Source: JARRRD01 sp046706685 (GTDB lineage: Bacteria > Nitrospirota > Thermodesulfovibrionia > Thermodesulfovibrionales > UBA6898). Taken from it: a DNA stretch of 15,125 nt. The translations under genes were made by a program, and so were the position numbers. The stretch is from the NCBI GenBank assembly GCA_046706685.1, contig JBJKPE010000131.1, forward strand, positions 1-15,125, read 5' to 3'. The notes beneath the pieces are model-generated. The model did not search any database. It was not told where the DNA came from and saw only the letters and a program-made list of their open reading frames with translations. Positions 12,535-15,125 of the stretch are shown piece after piece (position 1 is the first letter of the stretch; every line of letters begins with the position of its first letter).

Positions 12535-13656
12535 TCATGTCTCTCCAGGGACGCCGGCCGCTTCTCCCAGCACGTCCTCGATGTAAAGCATTTTTATGAT
12601 GACGACGACAGCTGCGGTCAGCGGCGTAGCAAGGATAAGGCCGAGGAGACCGGCATAGACGCCCAATAATATCTGGGCGATGATAATTACCACCGGAGGC
12701 AACAGCACCTGATGTTGCTGTATCATCGGGCTTACAATGTAAGCTTCGAAGGTATGGATGAGGAGATAGAGCGCTATAACGTAGAGCACCTTTATCGGAT
12801 TGTCCAGCAGTGCGAGCAATATTGCAGGCACGGCAGACAGCATAGCGCCAAGATAAGGGATAAAGGTCAGGAGCGCCGCGAAGAGCCCCAGCGTCAGGGC
12901 GAGGGGTATCCCGGCCAGCATCAGCCCGATGCCGGTAAGAAGTCCCACGAGCGCCATTCCCAGGAGCCTCCCGACAAGCCATCTGTGCAGCGTAACGGCA
13001 AGGGCATCAAAGACTTTTTCGGCGCGGGCCCGCCTTCCGGGAGGCACAAGCCGAAGGAACCCTCTTATGTATATGCCGGGATCGAATGACAGATAGAGAC
13101 TCACGAAAAAAAAGATAAAGGCGTCTATGACCACTCCCAGGGTAATCGAGAAAATTCCCTTTACCTCAGTGAGGAGCGTGCCTCCCCCGAGCAGGTCCCG
13201 AAAACTCGGCATCTGCCGTAGTATCTCCTGTCCGAGTGGGTTCTCCTGGATCCGGTCCTGGATATGAGACAGCGCATTTGGAAGTTTCAGCCCCAGCTCA
13301 TTCGCCTGAGCGGCCACGTGGGGGGCCAGCAAAAAAAATGCAAGATACAGGATCCCGCCAAGGGCCAGTATTACGGCGACGACCGAAACAAAGAAGGGGA
13401 GCTTCAGTATCCTGCTGACCGGTGCGCTCAGACCACGGATAAAAATTGCGAAGAGCACGGCACCGAAGGCGAGCAGAAAAAACCCCAGCTGCGACCATAA
13501 AAGGAGAAAAAGAAAAGAAATACCTGCAACGATCAGCACCGCAATAAGCATCTTGCCTGCAAAGGCCCCGTATTCGCGAGGCGGCTTGCCGGCGCTGCCC
13601 GGAAGAGCCCTGTTCTCTTCAAACCGTGTGGAGGTCATACAGTTCTCTTCCTCCAT
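12535..13656 (-). CDS. AI-2E/PerM family membrane transporter
   Basis: The product has 373 residues with the AI-2E (PF01594) layout: paired N-terminal helices (about 35-75 and 85-112), a soluble stretch of about 110-155, a helix at about 165-190 followed by SFDPGIYIRGF, and a cluster of C-terminal helices with LTFIPYLGAMLSAVPA and the family motif HTFEAYIVSPMIQ. This large family includes permeases linked to AI-2 export, Na+/H+ antiport and sporulation-type channels, so the substrate cannot be stated. Two starts are possible: ATG at 13656 (AGGA 4 bases upstream) and ATG at 13638 (GGAGG 11 bases upstream). It lies 99 bases after the M24 peptidase gene on the same strand, without a clear terminator between, so they may share a transcript. 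Confidence 0.88.
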   Translation of the reverse strand: MEEENCMTSTRFEENRALPGSAGKPPREYGAFAGKMLIAVLIVAGISFLFLLLWSQLGFFLLAFGAVLFAIFIRGLSAPVSRILKLPFFVSVVAVILALGGILYLAFFLLAPHVAAQANELGLKLPNALSHIQDRIQENPLGQEILRQMPSFRDLLGGGTLLTEVKGIFSITLGVVIDAFIFFFVSLYLSFDPGIYIRGFLRLVPPGRRARAEKVFDALAVTLHRWLVGRLLGMALVGLLTGIGLMLAGIPLALTLGLFAALLTFIPYLGAMLSAVPAILLALLDNPIKVLYVIALYLLIHTFEAYIVSPMIQQHQVLLPPVVIIIAQILLGVYAGLLGLILATPLTAAVVVIIKMLYIEDVLGEAAGVPGET

Positions 13657-13755
13657 TCTATCCTATCTGAGCGAAAGGTGTATATAAAATGCGGAAGTGC
13701 GGTTAGTCCTCCGGAAAATAAAGTCCGTACAAAATGTTTCATTGCCCTGGAGTGA

Positions 13756-14919
13756 CTACAGACAAACCATATCGTCAGGGAGTGCGGTAAGTTTCTCGCA
13801 GACCGAATCGGTCACAGCATATGTATTCTCTATTCCCACAGCCCCCAGGCCGGGAAATACGAACTTCGGCTCGATGGCCACAACATGCCCCGCCTGGAGA
13901 GGGAATTTGAATTTTGGTGCCAGCACCGGTAATTCGTCCAACTCGAGACCTACGCCGTGACCGACGAACTTTGCCTGTTCGCCGGAATGGCCCATGAAAT
14001 AGTCCTGCAGGCCTGCGGCTTCAGCCATGCGGGCGGCGCCCACATAAAGTTCCTCCCACAGGTTGCCGGCTCTCAGGTTTTCAGTAAGCCAGGCCTGTAT
14101 ATCGATCGCAACATCAAAGGCTTTTTTTATTCGGGGCTCGGGTTTGCCCAGGACGAAGACCCGGGTCATGTCGACCATGTATCCGTTGACGGCAACCCCG
14201 TAATCGACGACGACAGGGACGTTTTCCCTGATAACCGACGTTGACGGCCCGTACGGAGCGGCACGTGACAGCCCTTTCCCGGAAATAGGCCCGTCGAAAC
14301 AGCCCGCAGCCGCGCCGCTTTCCCCGGCTGCAACCAGCCCGGTTGTCTCCTGGTTGAAGGCCCGCATGCGGAGATAGCCTTCATGTCCTGCCTTTCGCAG
14401 CCTGAACTCGAATTCGGCTGCAATGTCGATCTCCCGCACACCGGGGACGAGGAATGCCGGAATCTCACCGAATACCTCGCTGAGCGTTTTGCCGCTGTGC
14501 CTCATTTGTTCCAGCTCAAAGTCCGACTTTACCGCACGGAGTTCCCTTGTGATTCCGGAAATATCGACGAACTCCCGTCCGGGAAGGAGTCTGTTGTAGA
14601 AATGGTACGACTGCACCGTCAAAACGTCGAAAGTGAGCCCGATGTTACCACCGGTAACATCGAATTGCCGTGAGAATTCACTGCTCCGCGGGAAGGGCCT
14701 GACGTCGTCGACATTGCTCTCCCCGCGCGCCCTCGTGTAACTCTTCCTGATCATATGGATCGGACCCCCGTCGGCGGGAACCCAGAGCATGCCGTTCTGC
14801 CTCGATCCCGTGAAATAGTAGAGGTCCACTGAATGCACCAGGAGTGCGCCGCCGATGCCCTCTTTTCCCAGTCTTTCCTGGAGGCGATTTATCCTCTTAT
14901 TATTTTCATCCTTCAACAT
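13756..14919 (-). CDS. M24 family metallopeptidase (Xaa-Pro peptidase-like)
   Basis: The product has 387 residues from the ATG at 14919, chosen for GGAGG 8 bases upstream; an ATG at 14934 is possible. The N-terminal creatinase-like domain (about 8-125, with LLVHSVDLYYFTGSRQNG) precedes a pita-bread domain that retains all five dinuclear metal ligands: D239 (VVVDYG), D250 (MVDMTR), H321 (VGHGVG), E350 (AIEPKF) and E364 (GIENTYAV). Such enzymes are cytoplasmic Mn/Co/Zn aminopeptidases or prolidases that cut X-Pro bonds. The three-part family PepP/PepQ/YpdF cannot be separated by eye. The residue before the first metal-binding segment and the conserved HG-x-GxG-x-E-L-D-E-x-P (residues 321-331) support a bona fide peptidase rather than a creatinase. 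Confidence 0.93.
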   Translation of the reverse strand: MLKDENNKRINRLQERLGKEGIGGALLVHSVDLYYFTGSRQNGMLWVPADGGPIHMIRKSYTRARGESNVDDVRPFPRSSEFSRQFDVTGGNIGLTFDVLTVQSYHFYNRLLPGREFVDISGITRELRAVKSDFELEQMRHSGKTLSEVFGEIPAFLVPGVREIDIAAEFEFRLRKAGHEGYLRMRAFNQETTGLVAAGESGAAAGCFDGPISGKGLSRAAPYGPSTSVIRENVPVVVDYGVAVNGYMVDMTRVFVLGKPEPRIKKAFDVAIDIQAWLTENLRAGNLWEELYVGAARMAEAAGLQDYFMGHSGEQAKFVGHGVGLELDELPVLAPKFKFPLQAGHVVAIEPKFVFPGLGAVGIENTYAVTDSVCEKLTALPDDMVCL

Positions 14920-15023
14920 ATGCCCTGCCTCCATCCCTTAGTCCTCAAAAGATATATTTCCAACAAAATAACATGAAACAGCGTAATAGTTCACCGCGGA
15001 CGCAGAGGGCGCAGAGAGTTTAA

Positions 15024-15058
15024 TTATATATTTCTGCTGAGAGGACAGAAATATATAA
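15024..15058. repeat. Perfect 13-bp hairpin A
   Basis: TTATATATTTCTG (15024-15036) pairs with CAGAAATATATAA (15046-15058) around the loop CTGAGAGGA. There is no terminator polarity. Confidence 0.85.
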
Positions 15059-15076
15059 ACTGCCATAAAGAGCTTT

Positions 15077-15109
15077 TTTTGTTTTCCGGCCTCTCACCGG
15101 AAAACAAAA
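15077..15109. repeat. Perfect 13-bp hairpin B, loop complementary to hairpin A
   Basis: TTTTGTTTTCCGG (15077-15089) pairs with CCGGAAAACAAAA (15097-15109) around the loop CCTCTCA. That loop is exactly complementary to TGAGAGG (15038-15044) in loop A. The T-rich side comes first on either strand, which is the reverse of a terminator. Confidence 0.85.
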
Positions 15110-15125
15110 TTCACTGAAACTCTGC

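Larger units (their letters stand above)
14990..15125. repeat. Structured intergenic repeat element, cut by the window end
   Basis: It begins with TTCACCGCGG and two 10-base units (GGACGCAGAG, GGCGCAGAGA), then GCAGAGAGTTTAATT (15011-15025). The right end, AATT-CACTG-AAACTCTGC (15108-15125), pairs with it imperfectly and closes an outer stem around two perfect hairpins. The remaining right-hand part probably lies beyond the window. No ORF is present. Confidence 0.6.

Noticed and set aside
13657..13755. Promoter for the AI-2E-family gene
   Set aside because: TATATA is present on the minus strand but no -35 is acceptable at 16-18 bases; shared transcription with the M24 gene is equally likely.
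15077..15109. Rho-independent terminator
   Set aside because: On both strands the stem begins with T-rich and ends with A-rich sequence, so no U-run follows the GC-rich core.

Overview
The window reads as chromosomal DNA of a free-living anaerobic or microaerophilic Gram-negative bacterium. Three lipoproteins with clean lipoboxes, one of them of the Slp outer-membrane type, point to a diderm envelope. MqnA indicates menaquinone made by the futalosine route, and Hcp indicates exposure to NO or hydroxylamine. There is a near-consensus sigma-54 promoter and a secreted CxxCH protein with a long Thr-Pro linker. This mix suits Nitrospirota (Thermodesulfovibrio-like) or a deltaproteobacterial lineage. 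That assignment is an inference from gene content; no rRNA or tRNA is present to settle it.

Layout. Bases 1-3125 (minus strand) are an envelope block: a small secreted DUF5666-like protein behind a sigma-54 promoter, a DUF4398-like lipoprotein, a lipoprotein that joins a DUF4398-like region to an L,D-transpeptidase (YkuD) domain, and a second YkuD protein cut by the window start. Bases 3176-6070 (minus) hold mqnA with a TTG start, rtcB and its partner archease. Bases 6071-6942 (plus) hold a small ferritin-like helical protein with its own promoter, a long leader and a strong terminator. Bases 6945-8413 are a divergent pair, a DedA membrane protein (minus) and an Slp lipoprotein (plus), whose promoters share nearly the same spacer. 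Bases 8509-10352 (minus) hold a cytidylate-kinase-like protein and a secreted CxxCH / Ca-binding-repeat / poly-Thr-Pro protein encoded over an 18-bp minisatellite. Bases 10692-12511 (plus) hold hcp with a class II FNR-type promoter. Bases 12535-14919 (minus) hold an AI-2E/PerM-family membrane protein and an M24 (Xaa-Pro) peptidase. Bases 14990-15125 are a structured intergenic repeat that runs off the window.

How the parts relate. RtcB and archease form a known RNA-ligase pair. The envelope block is consistent with peptidoglycan cross-linking or outer-membrane attachment under sigma-54 control, perhaps with read-through past an internal hairpin. The hcp promoter geometry (FNR-type dyad centred about 41.5 bp before the predicted start) fits NO/low-oxygen induction. 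No conventional defence island, prophage, IS element, CRISPR array or RNA gene was found. The features I think most deserve a second look are the paired hairpins with complementary loops at the right edge, the nested dyads at hcp, the sigma-54 promoter with its overlapping upstream hairpins, and the matched divergent dedA/slp promoters.
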